Of a DNA stretch of 64,000 nucleotides, positions 34,420 to 44,547 are shown one piece after another. The translations under genes and the position numbers were made by a program. The stretch is from assembly GCA_024281055.1 (NCBI GenBank), contig JAMXLF010000033.1, positions 62,001 to 126,000 on the forward strand, in the 5' to 3' direction. How positions within the stretch are numbered: the first letter of the stretch is position 1; every line of letters starts with the position of its first letter. The notes beneath the pieces were generated by a model, which was not told the origin of the DNA, made no database searches, and worked only from the letters and a program-made list of their open reading frames with translations. Origin of the DNA: Geobacteraceae bacterium (GTDB lineage: Bacteria > Desulfobacterota > Desulfuromonadia > Geobacterales > Geobacteraceae).

Positions 34420-34905
34420 ATGCCCCGAAAAATCGCGGTTTATCCCGGTTCGTTCGATCCCATAACCTTCGGCCACCTCGATATCATAAACCGCGGGCTG
34501 CGTATCTTCGACGAGGTGATCATCGCTGTTGCCCGTAATTCGGCAAAGAATTCTCTCTTTACCATCGAGGAACGGGTGGAGCTCATCAGGGAAGTTCTTG
34601 CCGCCAACGGTCGTGCGAAGGTTGATACGTTCGACGGCCTTCTTGTAAATTATGTTCTTTCCAAGAATGCAACGGTGATCATCAGGGGGCTGCGGGCGGT
34701 CTCCGATTTCGAGTATGAATTCCAGATAGCCCAGATGAATCGGGGGATTTCTCAGGATGTAGAGACACTCTTCATGATGACCTCTGTTCCTTACAGCTAT
34801 CTGTCTTCTTCCATTGTCAAGGAAGTGAGTTCTCTCAACGGACCGGTCGACGGACTCGTTCCTCCTGTCGTGAAAAAGGCTTTGGACCGGAAATACAACC
34901 GATGA
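34420..34905 (+). CDS. coaD: phosphopantetheine adenylyltransferase
   Basis: A 161-residue nucleotidyltransferase for the fourth step of coenzyme A synthesis. The nucleotide motif TFGH is in [16 protein letters not shown], and the second motif [12 protein letters not shown] is near residue 126. Length is normal. It follows rsmD directly in an operon. Confidence 0.97.
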   Translation: MPRKIAVYPGSFDPITFGHLDIINRGLRIFDEVIIAVARNSAKNSLFTIEERVELIREVLAANGRAKVDTFDGLLVNYVLSKNATVIIRGLRAVSDFEYEFQIAQMNRGISQDVETLFMMTSVPYSYLSSSIVKEVSSLNGPVDGLVPPVVKKALDRKYNR

Positions 34906-34965
34906 CTTCTCTGGAAGGATGGCGCCCGGTCATTTCATACGCGCGACAACGGTTGTTTGACAATA

Positions 34966-35008
34966 TAGGAAAAGCGAGAGTACTGGAAGAGTTACCTCGC
35001 CTTTTCCT
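34966..35008 (+). terminator. candidate terminator after coaD
   Basis: The arms AGGAAAAGCGAG and CTCGCCTTTTCCT pair with one bulged base, with a 17-base loop. There is no strong T-run after it, so its strength is uncertain. Confidence 0.45.
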
Positions 35009-35023
35009 TAGAAAGGGGCAGAT

Positions 35024-35218
35024 ATGATTACCAAAGAAATGACGATCGGTGAGATCATTCGTCGTTATCCACAGACTCTGCCCATCTTTGAGAGATACGG
35101 CCTTACCTGTTACGAGTGCCAGATAGCGGAATATGAGGCCCTGGAGCACGGCGCCGGGGTGCACAAGGTAGATGTGGAGAAACTGCTCGAAGAGTTGAAT
35201 CAGATCATTACCGGATAG
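35024..35218 (+). CDS. DUF1858 (ScdA_N-like) redox-disulfide protein
   Basis: A 64-residue single-domain protein. The family pattern TIGEIIRRYPQTLPIFERYGLTCYEC has a C-x2-C pair at 29-32. Such domains accompany hybrid-cluster and iron-repair proteins. It resembles the N-terminus of ric and the 65-residue protein at 53235. A T-rich run follows its stop. Role is likely redox or metal delivery but not shown. Confidence 0.88.
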   Translation: MITKEMTIGEIIRRYPQTLPIFERYGLTCYECQIAEYEALEHGAGVHKVDVEKLLEELNQIITG

Positions 35219-35742
35219 GGCTTTTTTTTGTTCAGCATGTCCACTCACGTACCCCTTTCCTTTCTTAACGATTGAAGACTTCGATCCTCCCCTTAGCCAC
35301 TCCCAGGTAAAAAACGCTGCACATGGAGTGCGAATGATCATATTCGTGCTCTCAACCTCCTTGTTCTTGCGCAGCATCGATGTCTGACAATCAATTGGAT
35401 GTCGCGAAAAACCGGCCACTAACCGTTTATCCTGTAAACAATTCTGGTGACCATGAGGAGTTGTTTAAATGATTCAATTTTTAGTGTGTAATCAGTAAAC
35501 ACTGCCGAGTATCATAACCACTCACAGCATGTATCAGAATGCCCAAACTGAGTGCAGTTGCTGATCCCTGAAATGCTCAATCTCTGACACACAAGAACTT
35601 ATCCAACAATTACAGTAGGTTATATTCCTGGCTGTTACTTTGTGGTTCTTAATATTTTATGGCATGCAAATAGCATTCATCCTCTCGCTCCATCTTTTCC
35701 GGCTAGTCCGACGATATGCCTAGCCGCTCACGGAGGTTGAAA
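35219..35742. other. 500-base intergenic region upstream of the glutamate synthase locus
   Basis: This stretch has no credible gene. It begins with a T-run (35221-35228) after the DUF1858 gene and contains AT-rich sequence and a sigma-54-like promoter at 35660. I see no repeat, terminator hairpin or riboswitch of known type. Its length suggests upstream activator (NtrC-type) sites. Confidence 0.5.
35660..35676 (+). promoter_or_regulatory. sigma-54-like promoter of the glutamate synthase locus
   Basis: TGGCAT-GCAAA-TAGCAT has the GG and GC elements exactly ten bases apart (GG at 35661, GC at 35673), one base off the -12 consensus. The expected start, near 35688, is 55 bases before the GTG at 35743. 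Confidence 0.6.
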
Positions 35743-37272
35743 GTGCTTTATAAAACCGTCACCGAATCGTTCAATGAATTCATCATCGACAGGGCAGACC
35801 CCAAGTGCATCCGCTGCAAGGTCTGCGTCCGGCAATGTGCCTATGAGGTACACTCCTACGATACGGCAACCGATTCGCTTGCCGAGGACAATACCCTCTG
35901 CATCGGCTGCCGTCGCTGTTCAGCCCTTTGCCCGACCGGTGCCATAACCATCCGGTCCAATGAAGAGGTCTTCAAGCGCAACGAATCGTGGTCAAACGCC
36001 CATATCCGGAATCTCTATGCCCAGGCGGACACCGGCGGCATTCTCCTCGCGGCCATGGGGAATCCCTCGAAATACCCCATTTACTGGGACCATATACTCC
36101 TCGATGCCTCGCAGGTGACCAACCCATCCATCGACCCCCTCCGTGAACCGATGGAGCTGCGCACCTACCTGGGGAAAAAGCCCCACTCCATTGAGGTGGT
36201 ACGTGACGTGAAGAGCGGCAAGGTGAAGCTGGCAACCAAACTTACACCGCAACTCAAACTGGAATATCCGTTCATCTTCTCCGCCATGAGCTACGGCGCC
36301 CTGAATCTGAACGCCCACAAGGCTATGGCTGCCGCCGCCCAGGAGCTCGGAACCCTCTACAACACCGGCGAGGGGGGGCTGCACAAGGATCTCTACCAGT
36401 ACGGCAAAAATGTCATTGTTCAGGTCGCTTCGGGACGATTCGGGGTGAGTGAGGCATACCTGAACGCCGGCGTTGGGATCGAGATCAAGGTGGGGCAGGG
36501 TGCCAAGCCGGGAATCGGCGGCCATCTCCCCGGTGAAAAGGTGAACGACCAGATTTCCGAGACCCGTATGATCCCTATGGGAAGCGATGCCATCTCTCCG
36601 GCGCCGCACCATGATATATACTCCATCGAGGATTTGCGTCAGCTTATCTTCGCCCTCAAGGAAGCAACCAATTACGAGAAGCCGGTGTCGGTGAAGATCG
36701 CAGCCGTCCACCACGTGGCCGCCATCGCTTCGGGCATTGCCCGGGCGGGCGCCGATATCATCACCATCGACGGTTTCCGTGGAGGGACTGGAGCTGCCCC
36801 CCAGGTAATCCGCGACAATGTCGGAATTCCCATGGAGCTTGCCCTGGCTGCGGTCGACTCGCGGCTGCGCGACGAGGGAATCCGCAACCAGGTCTCCATC
36901 GTCGTCGGTGGTGGAGTGCGCAACTCCTCTGACGCCATTAAGGCAATCGCCCTCGGCGCCGATGCCATCAACCTCGGCACCTCGACCCTCCTGGCGCTCG
37001 GCTGTACCCTCTGTCAGCGCTGTTACACCGGCAAGTGCCCGTGGGGGATCACTACCAACAATCCGTATCTCGCCAAAAGGCTCAACCCCGAAATCGGCGC
37101 CGAGCGTCTCGTCAATCTGGTCCACGCCTGGGGGCACGAGATGAAGGAAATCCTCGGCGGCATGGGATTGAACGCCCTCGAGTCGCTCCGCGGCAACCGC
37201 TACAAGCTGCGGGCCGTGGGGTTAAGTGAAAAGGACATGAATCTGCTTGGCGTTATGCCTGCTGGAGAATAA
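35743..37272 (+). CDS. glutamate synthase FMN/ferredoxin subunit (archaeal-type)
   Basis: A 509-residue central domain of glutamate synthase that makes glutamate from 2-oxoglutarate and ammonia. An N-terminal 2[4Fe-4S] part (CIRCKVCVRQC and CIGCRRCSALCP) is followed by the FMN barrel (MSYGALNLNAHKAMAAAAQ, TGEGGLHKD, GQGAKPGIGGHLPG, GGTGAAP) and the cluster motif CTLCQRCYTGKCPWG. GTG 35743 follows GGAGG by 7 bases; an ATG at 35716 would add 9 residues. The amidotransferase and GXGXG domains lie downstream as separate genes. Two electron-input genes follow directly. Confidence 0.92.
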   Translation: MLYKTVTESFNEFIIDRADPKCIRCKVCVRQCAYEVHSYDTATDSLAEDNTLCIGCRRCSALCPTGAITIRSNEEVFKRNESWSNAHIRNLYAQADTGGILLAAMGNPSKYPIYWDHILLDASQVTNPSIDPLREPMELRTYLGKKPHSIEVVRDVKSGKVKLATKLTPQLKLEYPFIFSAMSYGALNLNAHKAMAAAAQELGTLYNTGEGGLHKDLYQYGKNVIVQVASGRFGVSEAYLNAGVGIEIKVGQGAKPGIGGHLPGEKVNDQISETRMIPMGSDAISPAPHHDIYSIEDLRQLIFALKEATNYEKPVSVKIAAVHHVAAIASGIARAGADIITIDGFRGGTGAAPQVIRDNVGIPMELALAAVDSRLRDEGIRNQVSIVVGGGVRNSSDAIKAIALGADAINLGTSTLLALGCTLCQRCYTGKCPWGITTNNPYLAKRLNPEIGAERLVNLVHAWGHEMKEILGGMGLNALESLRGNRYKLRAVGLSEKDMNLLGVMPAGE

Positions 37273-37275
37273 CTG

Positions 37276-37725
37276 ATGAAACGAATCTATACCCTAGAAG
37301 ACGTCTGCATCGGCTGTCACCTTTGCGAGGTGGCCTGCGTCACCGAGCACTCCCTTTCCAAGGACCCGGTCAAGGCCTTTCTCCACGAGCAGGCACGTCC
37401 TATTTCTCGCTGCACCGTTGAAGAGTGGGACGGAGGGGTCATCTCCCTTTCCACCACCTGTCGTCACTGCGACGAGCCGGACTGCCTGCGGGCCTGCATT
37501 TCCGGCGCGATCCAGAAGAACGACGCCGGGGTGGTCAGGATCGATACCGAACAATGCGTAGGTTGCTGGTCATGCGTCATGGCCTGTCCCTACGGAGCCG
37601 TGCAGAGAAACCTGGCGAAGAAGAAAGCGAACAAGTGCGACCTCTGCCCTGACCGGAAAAACCCGGCCTGCGTCGACGCCTGCCCCAACAGAGCACTCGT
37701 TTACAAGGAGGGGAGCCAGAAATGA
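37276..37725 (+). CDS. 4Fe-4S ferredoxin-type electron-transfer subunit
   Basis: A 149-residue iron-sulfur protein of the HycB/DmsB kind with Cys motifs CIGCHLCEVAC, CRHCDEPDCLRAC, CVGCWSCVMACP and CDLCPDRKNPACVDACP, enough for up to four clusters. It starts three bases after the FMN subunit and its stop overlaps the flavoprotein start by 4 bases. It probably relays electrons between the flavoprotein and the synthase. Confidence 0.88.
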   Translation: MKRIYTLEDVCIGCHLCEVACVTEHSLSKDPVKAFLHEQARPISRCTVEEWDGGVISLSTTCRHCDEPDCLRACISGAIQKNDAGVVRIDTEQCVGCWSCVMACPYGAVQRNLAKKKANKCDLCPDRKNPACVDACPNRALVYKEGSQK

Positions 37726-38999
37726 ACTACGTGATCATCGGCAATTCAGTGGCCGCAGTTGGCGCCATCAGGGGGATCAGGAGCGTTGACCTTGAGGGGA
37801 ACATCACTGTCATCTCCCGTGAACGCCACATCGCCTACGGCCGTCCCCTCATCTCCTACCTCCTTGGCGGGCTCATCACGGAAAAGCGGATGGCCTACCT
37901 GCCGGAGGATTTCTACGAGAATAACCGCGTCAATCTCCTCCTGAACTCGGAGGTGGTCGGCGTGGAAACCGACAAGAAGCGGGTCAGGCTTGCTGCCGGC
38001 GATGCCATCGGCTATGACAGCCTCCTCATCGCCACCGGCGGGGACCCATTCGTCCCCCCTATCGAGGGGATGGCAGACAAAGAAAAGGTCTTTACCTTTA
38101 CCACCTGGGACGATGCAGCGAAACTTAAGGGGATCGCCCACGATATCGACAGGGTGGTGGTGATTGGTGGTGGTCTCATCGGCCTGAAGGCCGCTGAAGG
38201 TCTCCATCTCCTCGGCAAGCAGATCGCCGTGGTGGAACTGGCCGACCGTGTTCTTTCCTCCGCTTTCGACCGGACCGCCGGCCGTATCGTAGCCAAGAAA
38301 ATGAAGGCCAACGGCATCGAGGTCCTTACCGAGGAAACCGTGGTTAGGATAGAGGGGGAAGGTGGCGTCATCACCGGCGTCACCCTCAAGTCCGGGGATT
38401 TTGTCCCGTGCGACACGGTCATCGTCGCTATCGGGGTCCGCCCGGCGGCTGGATTTCTCAAAGGGAGCAAGATCGAGGTAAACCGCGGAGTCGTAGTCGA
38501 CGACACCATGGAGACTTCGATGAAGGGAGTATTTGCTGCCGGCGACGTGGCCGAAGCGCGGGATTTCTTCTCCGGGAGCAAGAACCCGCTGCCGATCTGG
38601 CCCGACGCCTATATCCAGGGAGATATCGCCGGCTGCACCATGGCCGGCGGCGAAAAGACGTACAGCGGTGGACTCGCCATGAACTCCATCGAGTTCTTCA
38701 AGGTTTCAACCATTTCCATGGGGATCACCAATCCGGCGGATCCGAGCGCCTATGAGGTCCTCACGTACCAGGACCTGGAAAACTACCAGTACCGCAAGAT
38801 CATCCTGCAAGGAAACCTGCTCGTTGGGGCCGTCCTCGTCGGGAACGTGGAGCGTGCAGGGATCCTCGCCGGCCTGATCCGGGAGAAGGTTGACGTAGCG
38901 CCTTTCAAAGATAAGCTTCTGGCGCCCGATTTTGGCTTCATTCTGCTTCCCCGCGAGATCCGCAGCGCTCTCTTCGCCCCTATGGGGAAAGTGGCTTAA
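37722..38999 (+). CDS. NAD(P)/FAD-dependent oxidoreductase
   Basis: A 425-residue pyridine-nucleotide-disulfide-type flavoprotein. FAD motif IIGNSVAAVGAIRGIR at the N-terminus, NAD(P) motif VVVIGGGLIGLKAAEGLHLLG near residue 145 and the second FAD contact GVFAAGDVAEA near 270 are present; no redox-active Cys pair. It likely feeds NAD(P)H electrons to the ferredoxin-like subunit. The context supports this. A 74-base gap follows before the amidotransferase. Confidence 0.88.
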   Translation: MNYVIIGNSVAAVGAIRGIRSVDLEGNITVISRERHIAYGRPLISYLLGGLITEKRMAYLPEDFYENNRVNLLLNSEVVGVETDKKRVRLAAGDAIGYDSLLIATGGDPFVPPIEGMADKEKVFTFTTWDDAAKLKGIAHDIDRVVVIGGGLIGLKAAEGLHLLGKQIAVVELADRVLSSAFDRTAGRIVAKKMKANGIEVLTEETVVRIEGEGGVITGVTLKSGDFVPCDTVIVAIGVRPAAGFLKGSKIEVNRGVVVDDTMETSMKGVFAAGDVAEARDFFSGSKNPLPIWPDAYIQGDIAGCTMAGGEKTYSGGLAMNSIEFFKVSTISMGITNPADPSAYEVLTYQDLENYQYRKIILQGNLLVGAVLVGNVERAGILAGLIREKVDVAPFKDKLLAPDFGFILLPREIRSALFAPMGKVA

Positions 39000-39073
39000 A
39001 GGCAGGCTCTCAGCTCTTGGCGCGTGGCAAAAGGAATCACGGTGCTTAGAATGTACCCACTAGAGGTAATAAT

Positions 39074-40195
39074 ATGACGAACAAGCAAAAACCGACCCAC
39101 AGCTTCCAAAAAGACATCTCAAACTGCGGTCTCACCGGTTTTATCTCCAAATCGGGGCAGCAGGTGGAGGGAAGCGTCATCATCAAATCGATCGCCCTCA
39201 TGCACGACAGGGGGAACGGTCTCGGTGGCGGCTTTGCTGCCTATGGGATATATCCGGACTACCGGGACTTCTTCGCCTTTCATCTCATGTATGAAAACGG
39301 CATGGCCCTCCAGTTGACGGAGGAATACCTCGAGCAGCACTTTTTCATCGAACAGGAGGAAGATATTCCGACCAGGCGGACCCCGGCCATCGCCAATCCC
39401 CCGGTGTTCAAGCGCTACTTCGTCAAGCCGCTCCAAACCGCCCAATACCAGGAGGCGATCGAGTTTCAGAAGATGACCGACGAGGACGTCATCGTCAGTC
39501 ACGTGATGCGGATCAACAACGAAATCGAGGGGGCGTTCGTCGTCTCCTCGGGCAAGAACATGGGAGCTTTCAAAGGGGTCGGCTATCCCGAGGATATCGC
39601 CGATTTCTTCCGTCTCGAAGAGTACAAGGGGCACATCTGGACTGCACACAACCGCTTTCCGACCAATACGCCGGGCTGGTGGGGTGGGGCACATCCCTTC
39701 ACGCTCCTCGACTGGTCCATCGTCCACAACGGCGAGATCTCTTCCTACGGCATCAACAAGCGCTACCTGGAGATGTACGGCTACCTTTGCACCATGCTCA
39801 CCGATACCGAGGTGGTCGCGTATATGCTCGACCTCCTCATCAGGAAGCATGGACTTCCCCCCGAACTGGCCAGCCTCGCCCTGGCTTCGCCATTCTGGGA
39901 CATGATCGATACCTTTCCCACCGAAGAGCGCGAGCTTCTGACCGCCATCCGCCAGGTATACGGCAGTGCCCTTCTGAACGGGCCGTTTGCCATTCTATTC
40001 GCCAGCAACGAAGGGCTGATCGGTCTCAATGACCGCGTAAAGCTCCGCCCCCTCGTCTGCGCCGAGAAAGACGATTTCGTCTACATGGCCTCCGAGGAAG
40101 CGGCAATCCGCGAGATATGCGCAAATCCTGACCGTGTCTGGGCACCGCGGGGAGGCGAACCGGTCATTGCCAAGCTGGACAAGGGAGTCGCATAA
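39074..40195 (+). CDS. glutamate synthase amidotransferase (class II GATase) subunit
   Basis: A 373-residue Ntn glutaminase domain that frees ammonia from glutamine. The N-terminal nucleophile is Cys18 in [10 protein letters not shown], so a 17-residue propeptide must be removed for activity. Other family segments are [19 protein letters not shown] with the conserved Asn/Arg and [20 protein letters not shown] stands upstream. In classical GltB this domain is fused; here it is a free gene between the flavoprotein and the GXGXG gene. Confidence 0.88.
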   Translation: MTNKQKPTHSFQKDISNCGLTGFISKSGQQVEGSVIIKSIALMHDRGNGLGGGFAAYGIYPDYRDFFAFHLMYENGMALQLTEEYLEQHFFIEQEEDIPTRRTPAIANPPVFKRYFVKPLQTAQYQEAIEFQKMTDEDVIVSHVMRINNEIEGAFVVSSGKNMGAFKGVGYPEDIADFFRLEEYKGHIWTAHNRFPTNTPGWWGGAHPFTLLDWSIVHNGEISSYGINKRYLEMYGYLCTMLTDTEVVAYMLDLLIRKHGLPPELASLALASPFWDMIDTFPTEERELLTAIRQVYGSALLNGPFAILFASNEGLIGLNDRVKLRPLVCAEKDDFVYMASEEAAIREICANPDRVWAPRGGEPVIAKLDKGVA

Positions 40196-40200
40196 AACCT

Positions 40201-40251
40201 GTTCAATGTTCGAAGCTCAGGTTTCGGAAATTGAACGTTTGAATATTGAAC
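40201..40251. repeat. short inverted repeat in the gap before the GXGXG gene
   Basis: GTTCAATGTTC (40201-40211) and GAATATTGAAC (40241-40251) are reverse complements with one mismatch. It lies between the amidotransferase and GXGXG genes; it has no T-run. Confidence 0.4.
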
Positions 40252-40276
40252 GCTGAACTTTTTCGAGGTGTACGAA

Positions 40277-41023
40277 ATGAAAATCGATGCACAAGGCGTA
40301 TATTACCGGGACCTGAACGACAAGATCCGTGCGGCGGTAGCCACCGGTGCGGACAAGATCGAGCTCGTCAACGTGAACGGCCAGTACTTTATCGGCGACG
40401 GCATCAACCGGCCGGTCACCATCACCATCAACGGCGTGCCGGGAAACGACCTCGGTGCTTTCATGAACGGAGCCACCATCGTCGTCAGGGAAAACGGTCA
40501 GGACAACATCGGCAACACCATGAACGCCGGAAAAGTGATCGTCCATGGCCATGCAGGGGATGTCCTCGGCTACGGGATGCGCGGCGGCAGAATTCACATC
40601 CTCAAGGACGTCGGCTATCGGGTCGGCATCCACATGAAGTCCTACCAGGAGAACAAACCGGTATTGATTGCCGGTGGAAAGGCAGGGGACTTCTTCGGCG
40701 AATACATGGCCGGCGGCGTCCTTGTCCTTCTCGGCATGTTCAGTGACGACCCCGCCAAGCCGAAGCACGGTTTCCGTTTCGGCACCGGCATGCACGGCGG
40801 AGTTATCTATGTCCGCGGTGCGGTTGACGAGTCGCGCCTCGCCCGGGAGGTCGGAGCGTTCGAGCTGACCGCCGAGGACGAAAAAGAGTTGAAAGGTTAC
40901 CTGCAGGAGTTCTGCCGGGACTTCAAGCTCGATATCAAAGAGGTGCTCGCGGAACGTTTCGTCAAGATCCTTCCCCGAAGCAAGAGGCCATACGGGAATC
41001 TGTACTGTCCCATGCCTCGCTGA
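40277..41023 (+). CDS. glutamate synthase GXGXG-domain subunit
   Basis: A 248-residue right-handed beta-helix (the C-terminal domain of GltB). Gly-rich helical turns are seen in GNDLGAFMNG, NIGNTMNAGKVIVHGHAGDVLGYG and GGRIHILKDVGYRVG, with later MAGGVLVLLG. In the split synthase it is a structural partner that joins the ammonia channel to the FMN barrel. ATG 40277 is chosen for AGGTG seven bases upstream; a GTG at 40268 adds three residues. A terminator ends the locus. Confidence 0.9.
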   Translation: MKIDAQGVYYRDLNDKIRAAVATGADKIELVNVNGQYFIGDGINRPVTITINGVPGNDLGAFMNGATIVVRENGQDNIGNTMNAGKVIVHGHAGDVLGYGMRGGRIHILKDVGYRVGIHMKSYQENKPVLIAGGKAGDFFGEYMAGGVLVLLGMFSDDPAKPKHGFRFGTGMHGGVIYVRGAVDESRLAREVGAFELTAEDEKELKGYLQEFCRDFKLDIKEVLAERFVKILPRSKRPYGNLYCPMPR

Positions 41024-41097
41024 TCAGCATCCCTGGAAACACGACAGGGTCTTCTGCTGCCGTTTCCGATCCATGCAAATAAACGACTGAAATGAAC

Positions 41098-41133
41098 AAA
41101 CACCGGCATGCCACCAAGGCGGCCGGTGTTTTT
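41098..41133 (+). terminator. terminator of the glutamate synthase locus
   Basis: AAACACCGGC (41098-41107) pairs with GCCGGTGTTT (41122-41131) and more Ts follow. Confidence 0.8.
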
Positions 41134-41200
41134 ATTTCTTTACAACTACTGCAGTGCTACGCTATTCTAGAAAGGTTGAGCGCTAGTCACTAAGGAATTT

Positions 41201-43000
41201 ATGAAAATAGAGAACATCCGCAATTTTTCAATCATAGCCCATATCGATCACGGCAAGTCGACCCTTGCTGACCGACTGCTGGAATATACCGGTGCCCTTT
41301 CCGAGCGGGAACGACAGGATCAGTTCCTCGACAAAATGGACTTGGAACGGGAGCGGGGAATCACCATCAAGGCGCAGACCGTCCGCCTCAATTACCGGGC
41401 TGCTGACGGCCGGGATTATGTCCTGAATCTCATCGACACTCCGGGACACGTGGATTTCACGTATGAGGTTTCGCGGTCGCTGTCCGCCTGCGAAGGTGCC
41501 CTCCTCGTGGTAGATGCTTCCCAGGGGGTCGAGGCCCAGACCCTTGCCAATGTCTACCTGGCCATCGACAACAATCTGGAAGTCTTTCCGGTCCTCAACA
41601 AGATCGACTTGCCTGCAGCGGAACCGGAGCGGGTGCGGCAGGAAATCGAAGAGATCATCGGTATCGATGCCCACGATGCGGTGCTCGCCTCTGCCAAAGA
41701 GGGAATCGGTACGAAGGATATCCTCGAAGAGGTCGTCGTCAAGATACCTCCCCCTGATGGGGACTCAAAAAGCCCTCTGAAGGCGCTCCTCTTCGACTCA
41801 TGGTATGACCAGTATCAGGGGGTGATCATCCTCGTACGGATCGTTGACGGCACGCTGAAAAAGGGGGAAAAGATCCTCCTCATGGCCACCCGAAAGAGTT
41901 ACGAAGTGCTGAAGGTTGGGGTGTTTGCACCTGATATGAGGGAAATGACGCAGCTCAGCGCGGGCGAGGTCGGTTTCATCATTGCCGGAATCAAAGAAGT
42001 GCAGGACGCCAAGGTCGGGGACACTGTCACCCATCTCAACACTCCTTGCTCGGCACCACTCCCTGGATTTAAGGAAGTGAAGCCGATGGTGTTCTCGGGC
42101 CTCTATCCCATCGACACTGCCCAGTACGAGCAGTTGCGGGATGCCCTTGCCAAACTCAAGCTGAACGATTCCTCCTTTTCCTACGAGCCGGAGACTTCCC
42201 TGGCCCTCGGGTTCGGATTCCGCTGCGGTTTCCTCGGCCTTCTTCACATGGAGATCATCCAGGAACGCCTGGAGCGGGAATTCAACCTTGAGCTGATCAC
42301 AACCGCGCCGACGGTCGTCTATAAGGTCAACCAACCCAACGGCAACGTGGTTACCATAGAGAGCGCCAACCAGCTCCCTCCTCAGCAGGAGATCGATTAC
42401 ATCGAAGAACCCTACATTCTCGCTTCCATCCATACGCCCAACGAGTATGTGGGCGGGATCCTCTCCCTGTGCGAAGAGAAGCGGGGGATACAGCGTGAGA
42501 TCAAATATCTGACCCCCACACGCGTGATGATCATTTACGAACTTCCCTTCAACGAGGTGGTCCTCGATTTCTACGACCGGCTGAAGTCCATCAGCAAAGG
42601 ATATGCCTCCCTCGATTACGAACAACTCGATTACCGGCGGGGCGACTTGGTCAGGATGAACATCCTCATCAACGGTGACCCGGTCGATGCCCTTTCCCTC
42701 ATTATCCACCGCGACAAGGCCTATTATCGCGGCCGGGACCTGGTGGCGAAGATGAAAGAGCTGATCCCCCGGCAGATGTTCGAAATTGCCATCCAGGCGG
42801 CCATTGGCACCAAGGTGATCGCCCGGGAAACGGTCAAGGCCCTGCGCAAGGACGTCCTCGCCAAATGCTATGGCGGTGACATCACCAGGAAACGGAAGCT
42901 CCTTGAGAAGCAGAAAGAGGGGAAAAAACGGATGAAGAGTGTGGGGAACATCGAGTTACCCCAAGAGGCATTTCTGGCGATTCTGAAAGTCGAGGAATAA
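41201..43000 (+). CDS. lepA: elongation factor 4 (LepA)
   Basis: A 599-residue translational GTPase, normal length. G-motifs: [14 protein letters not shown] (P-loop), [13 protein letters not shown], and NKIDLP. LepA domains II, III/V and the C-terminal domain follow. It back-translocates or remodels ribosomes. It is followed 27 bases later by lepB, a common lepA-lepB operon. The preceding gene unit ends in a strong terminator. Confidence 0.98.
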   Translation: MKIENIRNFSIIAHIDHGKSTLADRLLEYTGALSERERQDQFLDKMDLERERGITIKAQTVRLNYRAADGRDYVLNLIDTPGHVDFTYEVSRSLSACEGALLVVDASQGVEAQTLANVYLAIDNNLEVFPVLNKIDLPAAEPERVRQEIEEIIGIDAHDAVLASAKEGIGTKDILEEVVVKIPPPDGDSKSPLKALLFDSWYDQYQGVIILVRIVDGTLKKGEKILLMATRKSYEVLKVGVFAPDMREMTQLSAGEVGFIIAGIKEVQDAKVGDTVTHLNTPCSAPLPGFKEVKPMVFSGLYPIDTAQYEQLRDALAKLKLNDSSFSYEPETSLALGFGFRCGFLGLLHMEIIQERLEREFNLELITTAPTVVYKVNQPNGNVVTIESANQLPPQQEIDYIEEPYILASIHTPNEYVGGILSLCEEKRGIQREIKYLTPTRVMIIYELPFNEVVLDFYDRLKSISKGYASLDYEQLDYRRGDLVRMNILINGDPVDALSLIIHRDKAYYRGRDLVAKMKELIPRQMFEIAIQAAIGTKVIARETVKALRKDVLAKCYGGDITRKRKLLEKQKEGKKRMKSVGNIELPQEAFLAILKVEE

Positions 43001-43027
43001 TATTCTCTCAAAAAAGGACTTATTGTT

Positions 43028-43687
43028 ATGGATCGGGACAATAATACGGAACGGACGGCATCTGCCCCCGCTACAGTGATTGGAAAAAAACATATCGTCA
43101 GGGAATATGCAGAGTCGATCATCGTTGCCGTCATTCTGGCGCTTATAATCAGGACCTTCATCGTCCAGGCCTTCAAGATACCTTCCGGTTCCATGGAAGA
43201 TACACTGGCGATCGGCGATCATATCCTCGTCAACAAGTTTATCTACGGCACTAAAATTCCTTTTACCGACGGGCGGGTACTGAAAATACGCGACCCGCGG
43301 CGAGGAGATGTCATCGTCTTCGAGTACCCGGAGGACGCCTCTAAGGATTTTATCAAGCGGGTTATCGGTGTGCCGGGTGACGAGGTCCAGGTGATAAACA
43401 AGCGGGTCTACGTCAACGGCAAGCCCTACGACAATCCCCATGAGGTGCACAAAGAAAAGGAGCTCTATCCCAAGGAGCAAAACCCGCGGGACAATTTCGG
43501 GCCGGTCCGGGTGCCGGAAAATTCGTTCTTCGTCATGGGAGACAATCGGGATCGCTCCTACGACAGTCGCTTCTGGGGGTTCGTAAAGAATTCCAAGATC
43601 AAGGGACTCGCCTTCATCAAGTATTGGTCGTGGGACTCGGAACATTTTCGGGTGCGGTGGCGGAACATCGGGAAGCTGATCGACTGA
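43028..43687 (+). CDS. lepB: signal peptidase I
   Basis: A 219-residue inner-membrane serine protease cleaving signal peptides. One N-terminal span (SIIVAVILALIIRTFIV) precedes the catalytic Ser in PSGSMEDT and the general base Lys in KRVIGVPGD; the last box GDNRDRSYDSR is intact. GGACTTATTGTT leads to the start; there is no strong ribosome site, so translation may be coupled to lepA. Confidence 0.96.
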   Translation: MDRDNNTERTASAPATVIGKKHIVREYAESIIVAVILALIIRTFIVQAFKIPSGSMEDTLAIGDHILVNKFIYGTKIPFTDGRVLKIRDPRRGDVIVFEYPEDASKDFIKRVIGVPGDEVQVINKRVYVNGKPYDNPHEVHKEKELYPKEQNPRDNFGPVRVPENSFFVMGDNRDRSYDSRFWGFVKNSKIKGLAFIKYWSWDSEHFRVRWRNIGKLID

Positions 43688-43707
43688 AAAACAGACTAAA
43701 AATTCCC

Positions 43708-43736
43708 TTGACTCCCCGTTTCCCGGGTGTTAAATT
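43708..43736 (+). promoter_or_regulatory. sigma-70 promoter of the pyr operon
   Basis: TTGACT (43708-43713) and TAAATT (43731-43736) are 17 bases apart, 195 bases upstream of pyrR. Confidence 0.6.
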
Positions 43737-43767
43737 CAGAGAAAATTTAACCGTACTGCCTTTTAAT

Positions 43768-43858
43768 TTAACCCCGTGAGGTTAGCAAAGGTGATAAAGC
43801 TTGATACCCTCAGAGTATATAAGAGCCTTTCCGCCTGCCTGCGGGAAGGCTCTTTTTT
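43768..43858 (+). promoter_or_regulatory. PyrR-controlled attenuator leader
   Basis: AACCCCGTGAGGTTAGC (43770-43786) matches the PyrR-binding loop consensus (CC-N-G-N-GAGG). Downstream, AGAGCCTTTCCGC (43822-43834) pairs with GCGGGAAGGCTCT (43841-43853) and a T-run follows, giving a strong terminator. PyrR bound to UMP would stabilise the upstream structure and favour termination. Confidence 0.8.
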
Positions 43859-43912
43859 GTGTCACAGGGGTACCCTGGCGCATCACACCGGAGGACAACG
43901 TTTTCGTCCTAG

Positions 43913-44467
<555 letters not shown>

Positions 44468-44547
44468 TTCCTGCAGGGGCACCTCCTGTGGTAACCAAGA
44501 CCCTGGGCGACCGCACGGGCTGCTTCTCCGATGATGAGGGGGGAAAC

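Noticed and set aside
34835-35419. 194-residue minus-strand frame opposite the coaD end and DUF1858 gene
   Set aside because: Composition is not protein-like, and it covers a known gene and a terminator.
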